DNA of 39,738 bases from Alphaproteobacteria bacterium (GCA_028708035.1 JAQVZU010000007.1:1-39738); one strand, 5' to 3'. Shown: positions 8,301 through 16,391, counted from the first letter of the stretch. Notes: generated from the sequence alone by a model not told the origin. Numbers and translations are program-made.

Positions 8301-9270
8301 GGTCTTCGATATCCCGGAATAGCGAGGCAAGTTCGTTGTGGTAAAGGATGCCAAAGCGTTCTTTACGGAGAGCGTCGATTTCTTCGTTCAGGCCAGAGAT
8401 TCCCTGCGTGATGATCATCAGAATGGGTAACGCGAACAGAGTGCTGCATCCGACAGTGATGAAAATCCGGTTCGATATGGCAAACGTCAAGATGACAAGC
8501 AACAGCGCCGTAACCGCGAGGATCGATATGGCTAAAAAGGGTGGGCTAACAATTACCGGGATGGCGGCGTCGTATGGCGCAATGATGGCCGCTTTCACCC
8601 CGAGGTAATAGCCGCAAAAAGCGCCGATGGCCATCATTGCGGCAACTGTTATGCGGCGGCATATGGGGCACTTGCCTTTCCAGCGGGCCGCATGAACGTA
8701 TACCATCTGCATCGCAACTTGAGATGCCAGCGCTGTGACGCCGATAGACATGAGAAACATCGACGGTTCATACCGAAACGAGGCGTTCATTCGCATCGCC
8801 TTCATGCCGATGTAGTGCATCGCGCAATAACCGCCGGTAACCAGAAGAGCGGCGAACGCAAATTTGGCTCGCGTTGGCGGGCTTGTGAGGCGCGTAATTG
8901 CAATAGCCCCAAGGAAAGTCAGGACGGCGGTGGCCAAAGAGAGAAAAGTGATCCACGGGTCGTAGGAAACGGGGATGCTCAGATTGTGGGCGAACATGCC
9001 CATAAAGTGCATCGCCCAGAATCCCGAGCCGTACGCGAAGGCGCTAAGCATTGCCAGAAGGATCTTTTTTGCGCGGTACGTTTCCGCTGAGACCATGCTG
9101 CCGACCGATAGACCCGTAAAGGCGCCGAAGATCGCGATAGCGTACGAAGCCGCCGTGAAGATCGGCGAAACGCCTCGTTCAACAGTCGTTGGTAGATCAT
9201 TGAAGACGAAAAAAGACTCCGACAAGCCAGACAGCACAGGAACCTCTTGGTGAAAGCCATGTATACCCAT
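5383..9270 (-). CDS. MHYT-PAS hybrid histidine kinase with receiver and Hpt domains
   Basis: A 1295-residue membrane phosphorelay kinase. Order: MHYT-type membrane domain (about 35-250; motifs MHFMGM near 88-92 and MHYIGM at 151-156), further membrane segments to about 285, a predicted periplasmic sensor region (about 290-590), a membrane segment near 590-610, coiled coil (615-680), PAS (about 690-790), HisKA with His801 in SHELRTPLN, HATPase (about 905-1025; N and G boxes DTGIGIAE and GGTGLGL), receiver with Asp1095 (LMDCHMPE), and Hpt with His1235 (AAHMLKGAS). The third MHYT motif expected in TM6-7 is degenerate, with no histidine. No DNA-binding or output domain is fused, so it must pass phosphate to a separate regulator. 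No strong ribosome-binding site precedes the ATG. The 3' end runs into the repeat array. Confidence 0.9.
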   Translation of the reverse strand: MGIHGFHQEVPVLSGLSESFFVFNDLPTTVERGVSPIFTAASYAIAIFGAFTGLSVGSMVSAETYRAKKILLAMLSAFAYGSGFWAMHFMGMFAHNLSIPVSYDPWITFLSLATAVLTFLGAIAITRLTSPPTRAKFAFAALLVTGGYCAMHYIGMKAMRMNASFRYEPSMFLMSIGVTALASQVAMQMVYVHAARWKGKCPICRRITVAAMMAIGAFCGYYLGVKAAIIAPYDAAIPVIVSPPFLAISILAVTALLLVILTFAISNRIFITVGCSTLFALPILMIITQGISGLNEEIDALRKERFGILYHNELASLFRDIEDLRDITFINRSGEIAFEGYIKPTTAKIEADIAKLDRMDLTLLGNSGVLSDWSQLKKDILFLRNGGNSLYASKEYDRYAAVMRELTNLMLNAVKESDLSRHKSGKDVALEYALHAMPQIWEALTIVRGRASAMLASGISPYNRSDQEKSDLRSALYHFLMLDIALDDTLLRPAALEKDFLRPGNDVEEKLKSSKQKVKETVEAILFDNRQAGVSSETMYMLSTNLRALFDVVYEKPMRSFLDRSTEHEAALEFKRLLMVYSSSAAFVGFMVLFVFLNRSLLRLERARGTSLQAQQELAVRLLEKERLERRMQDYTDRLELSRFEILAANNRLKNEEAKTRAIMDNVSDGIVLIDQFGTIQMFNKAAERLFGYAASEAIGQKSRLLAPLGAALGETGEQPDKTRHVFPGAEYPLDGQRSDGTLFPMIATLSDVTLQGKHFHVIMFRDITAQKEREEELVRLKEHAEAANKTKSEFLANMSHELRTPLNSVIGMTHLILGTRLTVEQEELATMVSASAQNLMEIVNDILDLSKIEAGEVRLESIGFDPQQVLHSVVRAQTHDAREKKVSIVRLYENEALPYLLGDPLRIGRIVTNLLSNAIKYTDAGRIEIRASAKPLDGKTVEFRCEIADTGIGIAEDKLKDIFDKFVQADSSTTRKYGGTGLGLAITRELVLLMKGKMGVNSKLGKGSTFWFAIPFETTHKLHEESGSRHKKALKGATPVREAKILVAEDHPMNQILMKRLLSKFNVGQIDLVANGNEALDAYGKEPWTAILMDCHMPEKNGYDATLLIREIEKTTGKHIPVIAMTANAMVGDRDKCLESGMDEYVKKPINIDELKEVLSQWIVFDSDDISAGKMPGINAPVDLTSLRALTDGEEEVEKELMKAFIAQTDKNLETMTENCEVEGENKPWGEAAHMLKGASGSIGAEGLRELATEAQFFNGDSFARRKLLEKIKTEYARVKEYLVQEGLEPNLFK

Positions 9271-9319
9271 GCCGTTGGCGGTCCGTCAACGGCGCGGGCC
9301 TTAAAGAGCGATGCCGGAC

Positions 9320-9925
9320 TCAGGCGGCGGCGAGGCGGGCGTTCACGCGGTCCCAATCGGTCAGGTTCTCGATGACGCCTGAGATGTAGTCCTTTCGGCG
9401 GTTCTGGTAATCGAGGTAATAAGCGTGCTCCCATACATCGACGGTCAGCAAGGGGACCGCTGTGGTGTAGATGGGACTTTCGCCATTCGGCGTTTTCGTG
9501 ATCGCAAGCTTGCCTTTGTCAATCACAAGCCATGCCCAGCCGCTACCGAACTGAGTTGTGCCCGCTTCGAGGAACTCTTCGATGAATTTTTCATAACCGC
9601 CAAGGTCTGCGTCGATCAGTTCGGCGATTTTGCCGTGAGGTTTGCCGCCGCCTTGCGGTTTCATGCTTTCCCAGAAAAAAGTGTGATTCCAGGACTGGCC
9701 TGCATTGTTAAAAACCTTGGTCCTGTCGGCATCTTTCGCGGTGCGCCGGACGATTTCGATCAGGGCAAGGTCCGCAAGATCGGTTCCCTCAATAAGCTTG
9801 TTGAGGATATCGACGTAAGTCTTGTGGTGCTTGCCGTAATGGAATTCGATGGTTCTTGTGGAGATGATGGGCTCTAACGCGCTTTCGGGCCATGGAAGAG
9901 CGGGAAGGGCAAAGGGCGCGGGCAT
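9320..9925 (-). CDS. sodB: Iron superoxide dismutase
   Basis: A 201-residue Fe/Mn superoxide dismutase, full length. The metal ligands are all present: His29 (HYGKHH), His81 (WNHTFFW), and Asp163 and His167 (DVWEHAYY). Gln77, four residues before His81, sits where Fe-type enzymes keep their active-site glutamine, so the iron form is favoured. There is no signal peptide, so it is cytosolic. It converts superoxide to oxygen and hydrogen peroxide. A clear AAGGAG lies eight bases before the ATG. It lies 49 bases upstream of the hybrid kinase gene on the same strand. Confidence 0.95.
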   Translation of the reverse strand: MPAPFALPALPWPESALEPIISTRTIEFHYGKHHKTYVDILNKLIEGTDLADLALIEIVRRTAKDADRTKVFNNAGQSWNHTFFWESMKPQGGGKPHGKIAELIDADLGGYEKFIEEFLEAGTTQFGSGWAWLVIDKGKLAITKTPNGESPIYTTAVPLLTVDVWEHAYYLDYQNRRKDYISGVIENLTDWDRVNARLAAA

Positions 9926-10081
9926 TGTCGTTCTCCTTGTCGTTGGGAAAGGGGATCGAAAACCTGTTCGCCGACAGGATACGTCAGACGCGGTTTTCCT
10001 GAAAGATATTTAACCGTTTGCTGAAAGATATTTTTTATAATGTCAAAGATGGATTGAGTTTCCCGCAGTCTCAAAAAATCT

Positions 10082-10729
10082 TTATTTATTTTTCTCAAAG
10101 CTAGGCGGGATAAAAATGAACGTGCGTTCGGGGAACGTTGCGCCTTCGCTTAAGTTCTCCAGATTGACGCCCGTCAAACGGCCTTGGGCGTCGACAACTT
10201 TCCACTGGCGCAGTTTCAAGGGCCTGTCTTCGAAGACAAGGGTCAGGCTGCCTTGAGAAGGATCTTTGTTCTCGACAAGCGAGACCTCTATCTTGGCTGG
10301 GAGGCGCTGGATTTTCGTGACAGTCACGTCGCCCGAAAGCTTTACCGGATCGCGCAAAATGAATTGGGCGAGACTTGAATCCTGCTCGACGTTCGTTTGG
10401 GTTTGCATCTCGCCGTCCCAGATGTGCACTGAGCTTCCGTCCGCAATGATGAAATCAGTGCTGGGCGGGTCATAGGTGACCCGCATTTTGCCCGGGCGCT
10501 GGATTGCGATTTGGCCGCGCATCATGCCGCCTGCGTCGTCGATTTGCAGAAAATCGGCGGAGACTGTCTTGAGGCCATTGAGATAAGCCTCGATACGCGC
10601 CAAGTCCTCTTTATCCTGCTGCGTGGTTGCCGCAGCAAGGACGGGCGCTTTGGCTGTCGTTCTGGCAAGCGCCGGAGCCGACAAAAAGGCCGCAAGCACA
10701 AGGCTGCATATCAGGATGAGCTTTTTCAT
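10082..10729 (-). CDS. LolA-type outer-membrane lipoprotein carrier
   Basis: A 215-residue secreted protein with a clear signal peptide (MKKLILICSLVLAAFLSAPALA, cleavage near residue 22). The LolA-like beta domain follows (about 45-210), with the typical VSADFLQ..., G..I.RPGKMR..YDPP and IADG..V.IWD segments. LolA carries outer-membrane lipoproteins across the periplasm from LolCDE to LolB or the outer membrane. The ATG at 10729 directly precedes the signal peptide; a longer reading adds 26 unrelated residues. It sits between the PAS kinase and sodB on the same strand, not beside ftsK or lolCDE, so the neighbours give little extra information. Confidence 0.85.
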   Translation of the reverse strand: MKKLILICSLVLAAFLSAPALARTTAKAPVLAAATTQQDKEDLARIEAYLNGLKTVSADFLQIDDAGGMMRGQIAIQRPGKMRVTYDPPSTDFIIADGSSVHIWDGEMQTQTNVEQDSSLAQFILRDPVKLSGDVTVTKIQRLPAKIEVSLVENKDPSQGSLTLVFEDRPLKLRQWKVVDAQGRLTGVNLENLSEGATFPERTFIFIPPSFEKNK

Positions 10730-10833
10730 GTCGCCACCATGGCGGAATATTGAGGCGAAATAAAGAAAAAAAGCTCGGATAGGTGGGGCCCAGGGGCGAG
10801 TGTGCACCTCATCCCTGAACCCCGATTTCCATT

Positions 10834-12012
10834 TTATGCCTTTTGGGCTAGCGGCACAACCCGTGACGCAGGAAAAATAAGCGTGACGGTCGTGCCCTTG
10901 CCCAGTTCGCTTTGGAGGTCGAGGGTTCCTTCGTGGAGTTCGACCAACGCTTTGGTCAATGGAAGGCCAAGGCCAGTGCCTTGGTGCTTGCGGCTTAGAG
11001 CGCTTTCGATCTGGCCAAAAGGCGCAAGCGCAACAGAAATGTCTTTAGGGGCTATGCCTATCCCTGTGTCGGTGACCGAAATGACCATGCGTCCTTCCTC
11101 GTCGATCCGCGCGTTAAGCGTGACATTGCCGCCTTCGTTCGTAAATTTGACGGCATTCGTCAGAAGGTTGGTCAAAATCTGTTTCATCGCTTTTTCCTCC
11201 CCGCGAAGCGCGGGGATGGCTTGGGTAACGACGAGATTTATTCGCACGCGACCTTCCTTCGCGCGGGCCGCGACGAGGCGCGAGACCGAGGTAACGATTT
11301 CATCAATGTCCAGCGCGACTTCCTTGAGCTGGCGCTTGCCCGCCTCGATCTTCGACATGTCGAGAATATCGTTGATTAGCGAAAGCAAAAGCTGGCCGCT
11401 GTCGTAAATGTCCTTCGCGTATTCGACGTATTGCGGAACGCCCGCGTTTCCGAACATCTGGTCCTTGATGATTTCCGCAAAGCCAATGATCGCATTAAGG
11501 GGCGTGCGTAGCTCGTGGCTCATATTCGCAAGGAATTCGGATTTACTGCGGTTCGCGAAGTCGGCTTGCTCTTTCGCGTTTATCGTAACAATTTCGGCCT
11601 TGCGGCGTTCGGTTATGTCGTAAAGCGTGCATTCGAACCCCGTCACGTCATGCGCGTCAAGCGTCTGATGGCCGCTTAAGTTTACCCACAAGATTTGCCC
11701 GTCTTTCGTATAGACGGCGCATTCCTCCGCATGGCGCTGCTTCGTTTTGACGCCTTCAATCCATTTCGCGCGTTGCTCCGGGTCGACGAAAAATTTCCCG
11801 CTGAAGTCGGGCTGAATTTTAAGCAGTTCGGCAGGGCTGGCGTAGTGCAGCAGGACTGCGAGCGTCGGATTTGCGCTTGTCCATTTGTTTTCCTGCGACA
11901 GGTGAAAGATTCCAATGTCTGCGTTTTCGAATACGGCGCGATAGCGTTGCGCGCATTCACGCAATTCGGCGATCAACTCCTCGCGGGACAGGAGATTTGA
12001 ATTCTCTGACAT
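10834..12012 (-). CDS. PAS-domain histidine kinase (DivJ/PleC-like, soluble)
   Basis: A 392-residue cytosolic kinase: N-terminal helix, one PAS domain (about 22-135, ending in the PAC motif YDITERRKAE), a linker helix, HisKA with phospho-acceptor His166 (NMSHELRTPLN), and an HATPase domain (about 275-385) with N box NLLTNAVKF, G1 DTGIGIAP and G2 GTGLGLPL. There is no membrane segment or receiver. The HisKA sequence is of the class that pairs with DivK/PleD-type receivers in alphaproteobacteria, and both regulators are encoded just upstream on the same strand. A cognate relation is likely but inferred. No strong Shine-Dalgarno sequence is seen before the ATG at 12012. Confidence 0.88.
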   Translation of the reverse strand: MSENSNLLSREELIAELRECAQRYRAVFENADIGIFHLSQENKWTSANPTLAVLLHYASPAELLKIQPDFSGKFFVDPEQRAKWIEGVKTKQRHAEECAVYTKDGQILWVNLSGHQTLDAHDVTGFECTLYDITERRKAEIVTINAKEQADFANRSKSEFLANMSHELRTPLNAIIGFAEIIKDQMFGNAGVPQYVEYAKDIYDSGQLLLSLINDILDMSKIEAGKRQLKEVALDIDEIVTSVSRLVAARAKEGRVRINLVVTQAIPALRGEEKAMKQILTNLLTNAVKFTNEGGNVTLNARIDEEGRMVISVTDTGIGIAPKDISVALAPFGQIESALSRKHQGTGLGLPLTKALVELHEGTLDLQSELGKGTTVTLIFPASRVVPLAQKA

Positions 12013-12069
12013 ATCAACAGTTTTGCGCTTAAAGGACTAATATTAAGTAAATGGGAGGCGCGTCGAGAC

Positions 12070-12780
12070 TCAAGGAGCCCATCCATGGAGGTAAATAATA
12101 TCCACCGTTGCGGGGATAAGGCCTTCGGAAGTGAGATGGCGCCTTTGATAAAGTTCGTTCGCTTCGATGAAGATTTTTCGAGGCGTAAAATGCCGTAAAC
12201 GGGAGGTTAAGGCGTTTGTTTGGCCTGCGCTTCTCAAGTCGCGCATCAGGGCAAACATGTCTTTATAGAGCAAAGTGACTCTTTCGATATCGGCGACCGG
12301 AAGTTTGAAGCCGACGCGGCGCAGAAGGTTTCCGGCGGTCCGGAGGTCGATCATGGGCGATATGCGCGGACTTGCGCCTCCAGCGATGGAGATTTCGGCT
12401 TCAAGGAGACATTCGCGGAGTTCGCGCAGACTTTCGCCGCCGATGAGAGAGGCGATAAACAGGCTGTCGGGCTTAAGCGCCGCGCGGATTTGCGCGAGGA
12501 CTCCGGGAAGGTCGTTAACCCAGTGGAGACCGAGGTTGCTTACGATCAGGTCGAATCTTCCGGAGTCGAAGGAAACTCCAGGCCGCGCGCGCTCCTTCGC
12601 ATTGGAAAGAAAGGGAAAGGGGCTCAAGTCGAGCGCGCTTTCGAATTCGCGCCTGATTTCGCTTAAGCGCTCATTAAGTTGCGCGGCTGTGTCGTCGATA
12701 AACGCGTTTTGTTTTGCCCCGGCGATCCGCGCTTCGACCAGACCGCGGTCGAAAATGGTCGGCGAAGACTCTCCGGTCAT
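12070..12780 (-). CDS. NDUFAF5/BioC-like methyltransferase lacking SAM motif I
   Basis: A 236-residue protein, short for its family (usually about 280-320). The N-terminus (IFDRGLVEARI...), the segment FDLIVSNLGLHWVNDLPGVL, the ALKPDSLFIASLIGGESL stretch and the C-terminal PATVDIIYLHGWAP ending are the hallmarks of the alphaproteobacterial NDUFAF5-type family. The part that should lie between ALDL (about residue 48) and FDLIVSN, containing the glycine-rich SAM motif I and the acidic end of strand 2, is reduced to about 25 unrelated-looking residues. The ATG at 12780 overlaps the pleD stop (ATGA). In mitochondria NDUFAF5 modifies an arginine of complex I; whether this form can bind SAM is doubtful. 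Confidence 0.75.
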   Translation of the reverse strand: MTGESSPTIFDRGLVEARIAGAKQNAFIDDTAAQLNERLSEIRREFESALDLSPFPFLSNAKERARPGVSFDSGRFDLIVSNLGLHWVNDLPGVLAQIRAALKPDSLFIASLIGGESLRELRECLLEAEISIAGGASPRISPMIDLRTAGNLLRRVGFKLPVADIERVTLLYKDMFALMRDLRSAGQTNALTSRLRHFTPRKIFIEANELYQRRHLTSEGLIPATVDIIYLHGWAP

Positions 12781-14159
12781 TTGGTTCTGTTGACCGAGAC
12801 TGTATTGCGACCGGCCTGTTTCGCGCACAAGAGCGCGGCGTCGGCGCGGTTAAACACTCCCGCAGGCGTTTTTTCCTCATGCGGCGAGGTAGAGGCTACG
12901 CCGATGCTGATCGTGATTTTCACGCCTTTGGGCTCGGCGGGAATGAAAATCGGTTCTGCTTCGATGCGATGGCGAATGCGCTCCGCAATTTTTTCCGCGT
13001 TGTGCAACTCTGTATCCGGCATGACGATGAGAAATTCCTCGCCGCCCCAACGGACGAAGAAGTCGGAGGGGCGGATGCCGGTCGAGAGGCGCATCGCCAC
13101 TTCCTTCAGGATGGCATCGCCTGCGGCATGGCCATAGGTGTCATTGACCTTTTTGAAGAGGTCGATGTCGATCATCTGAACCGACAGGGGTTTTTTTCTT
13201 TCCCTCGAGTTTTTGATGAAGCGGGGGAAGTGCGCGTCGAGATAGCGACGGTTGAAGGCTCCTGTCAACGGATCGACAAGCGCCAGCATCAGGTTGCGCT
13301 CTAGCCCGCTTCGTAACCTGTCGTAGTTTCGTTTATGGCGAAGCTGCGTGCGCGTGCGCGCAAAAAGTTCGTTTTTATCAAGCGGGCGCAAGATGTAATC
13401 GTTTGCCCCGAGGTCAAGCCCCTTGGCGATTTTTTCCATATCGTCGGGACTGGCGATCATCACGATCGGCAGGTGGCGCGTTGCCAGCTCAGAGCGCAGA
13501 AACGGGCAAATTTGGAGGCCATCCTCGTCGGAAAGGTCAAGCTTGACGTAGACCAAATCTCCCGGCGCCTTTGTCAAATGCGCCTCGGCCTGTTTGATGT
13601 TTTTGGCTATCGAGACTTTGGCTGCGAGCGGCGCAAGCGTATTGCGGATGACATCGCCGTCCGAGCCGGTGTCGTCGATCACTGTGACCGCACAGTTGCG
13701 GATATTGAGCGGTCCGGACAGGGCTTCCGCAACTTCGGGGGAGAGTTGGAGGGCCGTCGCTTCGCGCGAACGCCACTCGTCCATCAGCACTTTCATGCGT
13801 AAAAGCGAGCGAATGCGCGCCATTAGGGCGATGTCGTTGATAGGCTTGGTCAGAAAATCGTCGGCTCCGGCAGCAAGTCCTTTGACACGGTCTTCGATAT
13901 CAGACAGCGCTGTGACGATGATGACCGGGATATATGCCGTCGCCGGATTCCTCTTTAAGCGCAGGCATGTTTCGAAGCCGTCCATCTCCGGCATCATCAC
14001 GTCGAGCAAAATGAGGTCGGGCTTTTCCTCGGCGACTTTTTTCAGCGCTTCCTTGCCGTTCGAGGCCGTCGACACAAAATAGTAGTCTCGCGCAAGTTTG
14101 GCCGTCATTAGCTTGACGTTCAGGGGCGTATCATCAACGATCAGGATGCGGGCAGACAT
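12777..14159 (-). CDS. pleD: PleD-type response regulator and diguanylate cyclase
   Basis: A 460-residue protein with the REC-REC-GGDEF order of Caulobacter PleD. Receiver 1 (1-125) has D9/D10, phospho-acceptor Asp53 in LLDVMMPEMDG, and the switch Lys in LTKPIND. Receiver 2 (about 155-275) lacks a normal phospho-Asp and serves as the dimerisation adaptor. The GGDEF domain (about 295-455) has an intact active site GGEEF (372-376) and an RPSD inhibitory I-site (363-366) five residues before it, so it should make c-di-GMP and be product-inhibited. It is preceded by divK and overlaps the next gene by ATGA. The likely phospho-donors are DivJ/PleC-like kinases, possibly the one encoded at 10834-12012. 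Confidence 0.93.
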   Translation of the reverse strand: MSARILIVDDTPLNVKLMTAKLARDYYFVSTASNGKEALKKVAEEKPDLILLDVMMPEMDGFETCLRLKRNPATAYIPVIIVTALSDIEDRVKGLAAGADDFLTKPINDIALMARIRSLLRMKVLMDEWRSREATALQLSPEVAEALSGPLNIRNCAVTVIDDTGSDGDVIRNTLAPLAAKVSIAKNIKQAEAHLTKAPGDLVYVKLDLSDEDGLQICPFLRSELATRHLPIVMIASPDDMEKIAKGLDLGANDYILRPLDKNELFARTRTQLRHKRNYDRLRSGLERNLMLALVDPLTGAFNRRYLDAHFPRFIKNSRERKKPLSVQMIDIDLFKKVNDTYGHAAGDAILKEVAMRLSTGIRPSDFFVRWGGEEFLIVMPDTELHNAEKIAERIRHRIEAEPIFIPAEPKGVKITISIGVASTSPHEEKTPAGVFNRADAALLCAKQAGRNTVSVNRTK

Positions 14160-14168
14160 GGCTTGGTG

Positions 14169-14549
14169 CTACAGATACTTTTTGACGGTTGCGATGAACT
14201 GGTGAACGGCAATGGGCTTCGAGAGATAGTCGTCGCATCCAGCGGCACGGATTTTTTCTTCGTCTCCGCGCATTGCGAAGGCGGTGATGGCGATGATGGG
14301 GATGGATTTAAGCTCTTCGTCGGCTTTGAGCCAGCCCGTGACTTCGATGCCCGAGACTTCGGGAAGCTGGATGTCCATGAGGATCAGGTCGGGGCGATTT
14401 TTGCGTGCAAGATCAAGGACTTGAAAACCGTCATGCGTGTGCAGAGTTCCGTAACCATGCGCTTCAAGAAGGTCGCGGAACAGCTTAAGGTTCAGCTCGT
14501 TGTCCTCAACAATCATAACAAGCTTTTTGCGGTGCATATCGTAAGTCAT
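14169..14549 (-). CDS. divK: DivK-type single-domain response regulator
   Basis: A 126-residue stand-alone receiver. Acidic pocket E-D in [10 protein letters not shown], phospho-acceptor in [13 protein letters not shown], conserved Thr in IAITAFAM, and Lys in YLSKPI. The ATG at 14549 overlaps the stop of the EipB gene (ATGA), which decides the start; a later ATG at 14537 would give 122 residues. It lies directly before pleD, the same order as the Caulobacter divK-pleD operon. It works by binding partner kinases such as DivL, PleC and DivJ, and not DNA. This identification rests on sequence type and synteny. Confidence 0.9.
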   Translation of the reverse strand: MTYDMHRKKLVMIVEDNELNLKLFRDLLEAHGYGTLHTHDGFQVLDLARKNRPDLILMDIQLPEVSGIEVTGWLKADEELKSIPIIAITAFAMRGDEEKIRAAGCDDYLSKPIAVHQFIATVKKYL

Positions 14550-15382
14550 GGGCAATTCTGAGGCCGTATCGCTTGTAATTCTTCCAAAGTGCCGACTACG
14601 GAGAATTCTCCGTAGTCTACCTTCATCTGGCGAACAACGCCGTTCGGAAGGAGGTTTATATCCATTTCATAGTCGGGCTCGCCGGTTTCCGTTCCGATCT
14701 TGAAAAACGCCAGATGGACGGGCCAATGAGCTTGAGACAATAAAGGGTTCTTCTTCAATTTTGCAATTTCCTTTTCTCCGGATGAGGCATGTTTTGCGGA
14801 AATGAATGCACTTATGTCACTGGATCCGTCTTCGTCCGTTCCGTCGAAGACGCGGCGTGAAAAAAACTTTTCTCCAAAAGCAGCTTGTGAGAGAATGTTT
14901 TCTGTATGCGCCGAGGGAAAGAGGGTGTCTTCAGGAAGCGTCAGCGTCTTATCCTCCGGAATGGTATAGGCGACTGAAACGGTGCCGTCTTGATTCCGGG
15001 CGGCTTTACCCCGGTAGGTTTCGTTTTCCTGCCCGTTCGTTGCGCGGCGGACGTTGAAATTGTATTTTTTACCATCCTTGGATTCCCAGGTCAGTTCGGA
15101 ACTGACCATATCCTGATCGTCGCCGTCGGCGTAAGAGAAATGCAACCGGAGTTTTTGCTGGACTGCCCATGCGTCGCAAACGTCTTTCCATTCAAAAGCC
15201 ATGGTGCCGCTGACATCCGTAACCGGGCTTCCGTTTTTGGCCGAGCCCAGCTTCATCCGGTAAATCGCCCGATGAGGCTGGATAAACGCTGATTTGGGAG
15301 GCGCGACAGGGCTTTCGGCGCGGACGGGAGGAGCCCATACGGTTGTCAAAGCTATTCCTAAAAAGAGCGAGAACCGATTCAC
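14546..15382 (-). CDS. EipB-like periplasmic envelope integrity protein (DUF1849)
   Basis: A 278-residue secreted protein with a signal peptide ending near residue 22 (PVRA|ES). It matches DUF1849/EipB of Brucella: beta-rich, with HRAIYRMKL near the mature N-terminus and [21 protein letters not shown]. The two cysteines, Cys69 and Cys277, fall where EipB has its conserved disulfide pair. EipB is a periplasmic beta-spiral protein needed for envelope integrity. It is the first gene of a tightly coupled run with divK and pleD. A TTGACA element at about 15444-15449 (minus strand) lies upstream, though no convincing -10 box is spaced from it. The coupling of an envelope protein with cell-cycle regulators is notable. 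Confidence 0.86.
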   Translation of the reverse strand: MNRFSLFLGIALTTVWAPPVRAESPVAPPKSAFIQPHRAIYRMKLGSAKNGSPVTDVSGTMAFEWKDVCDAWAVQQKLRLHFSYADGDDQDMVSSELTWESKDGKKYNFNVRRATNGQENETYRGKAARNQDGTVSVAYTIPEDKTLTLPEDTLFPSAHTENILSQAAFGEKFFSRRVFDGTDEDGSSDISAFISAKHASSGEKEIAKLKKNPLLSQAHWPVHLAFFKIGTETGEPDYEMDINLLPNGVVRQMKVDYGEFSVVGTLEELQAIRPQNCP

Positions 15383-15496
15383 AAAAGTCTCCGAGAGAAC
15401 TAAAATGACCTATCTAATAGCCTGAATAATGTTAATATATTGTCAAGTTTTTCAATGGGCCTCCTTTGGAAGCCAAACATGTTTTGTGGCGATGTA

Positions 15497-16078
15497 ATGT
15501 CGAAACCCGAGTTTATTCTTGCTTCTTCTTCGCCGAGGCGGCTTTCGCTTCTTGCAGATATAGGCATTGTTCCGAACAGGGTGACGGCAGCGGACGTGGA
15601 CGAACGCGCAAAGCTTGGCGAGAAGCCTCGGCAGTTTGCCGAAAGGATGTCTTTGGAAAAACTTAAGGCTGCTGCCGGACGCGAGGGCGCAGGCGCCTTT
15701 ATTTTGGCCGCTGACACCGTTGTGGCTGTGGGACGACGGGTTTTGCCGAAAGCGCGGACGTTGGAGGATGTACAGGAGTGCCTTAGATTGTTGTCGGGGC
15801 GGCGGCACCATGTGTATACGGGCGTTGCCATTCGCGCGCCGGATGGACGGATTTTAAGGCGACTCTGCGACAGCATCGTGATTTTTCATAAGCTTTCGGA
15901 AAGCGAGATCGAGGCTTATGCGCGGTGTGGCGAGGGCATTGGCAAAGCAGGCGGGTACGCTATACAAGGGAAAGCTGCGGGACTGATCCGGTTTATTTCG
16001 GGGTCGTATTCCGGGATTGTGGGCCTGCCGTTGTTCGAGACCTCGCAAATCCTGAAAAGCGCGGGATGGAGGTTTTAA
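15497..16078 (+). CDS. maf: Maf-like nucleoside triphosphate pyrophosphatase
   Basis: A 193-residue Maf/HAM1-fold protein. The signature LASSSPRR lies near the start, followed by the acidic residues of the DVDE segment, AADTVV (catalytic Asp), YTGVAI and the GKAGGYAIQGKA block. Maf proteins hydrolyse dTTP/UTP or modified pyrimidine nucleotides to monophosphates and may slow division when overproduced. The AGGYAIQG block favours the dTTP/UTP (YhdE) type. ATG 15497 is chosen because SKPEFILASSSPRR is where family members begin; a frame extension adds 19 unrelated residues. Its stop overlaps the yacG start (TAATG). Confidence 0.9.
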   Translation: MSKPEFILASSSPRRLSLLADIGIVPNRVTAADVDERAKLGEKPRQFAERMSLEKLKAAAGREGAGAFILAADTVVAVGRRVLPKARTLEDVQECLRLLSGRRHHVYTGVAIRAPDGRILRRLCDSIVIFHKLSESEIEAYARCGEGIGKAGGYAIQGKAAGLIRFISGSYSGIVGLPLFETSQILKSAGWRF

Positions 16079-16278
16079 TGGCCACGAAAGAGGGCCGTTG
16101 CCCAATTTGCCAAAAGCCCTCGGAAAAGAAGTTCAGGCCGTTTTGCTCGAAGCGTTGCGCGCAAGTCGATTTGGGAAAATGGCTTAGCGAGGGATACAGG
16201 GTGGCGTCCGACGAAACGGACGAGGAAGAGGCGAATTTGGACAAGGAGGGCTCGGCTTTTGAGGACAGGAGTGAGTAA
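16078..16278 (+). CDS. yacG: YacG-type zinc-binding DNA gyrase inhibitor
   Basis: A 66-residue protein of the YacG/DUF329 family. A zinc knuckle is formed by CPIC (about residues 9-12) and CSKRC (about 25-29), followed by the family motif VDLGKWLSEGYRV. E. coli YacG binds GyrB and inhibits supercoiling. The acidic C-terminal tail is normal. The ATG overlaps the maf stop by one base and has GGAGG upstream, so translation is coupled. The maf-yacG pairing is common in alphaproteobacteria. Confidence 0.9.
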   Translation: MATKEGRCPICQKPSEKKFRPFCSKRCAQVDLGKWLSEGYRVASDETDEEEANLDKEGSAFEDRSE

Positions 16279-16334
16279 ACCGGGGGGCGAGCGCGGTTTT
16301 AACCATCAGGATCGGCATTTTTTGTCGCGAAGGG

Positions 16335-16363
16335 TAGACAAGGCCGTTTTCCTTGCCTATAAG
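16335..16363 (+). promoter_or_regulatory. Sigma-70-type promoter for tRNA-Phe
   Basis: TAGACA (16335-16340), a 17-base spacer, and TATAAG (16358-16363). The expected start point lies near 16370, about 22 bases before the tRNA. The same architecture stands in front of tRNA-Thr. Confidence 0.65.
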
Positions 16364-16391
16364 CATCGCCTAATTGCGAATGCCCTTTAAT

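Noticed and set aside
9990-10050. Repeated CTGAAAGATATTT segments (about 9999 and 10021) between sodB and lolA as an operator
   Set aside because: Two short direct repeats only, with no recognisable regulator motif or well-spaced promoter.
11199-11221. CCCCGC-like hairpin inside the PAS kinase gene, similar to the core of the 101-bp repeats
   Set aside because: It encodes the conserved segment IPALRGEEKAMKQI expected at this place in the kinase family, so the likeness is coincidental and there is no sign of an insertion.
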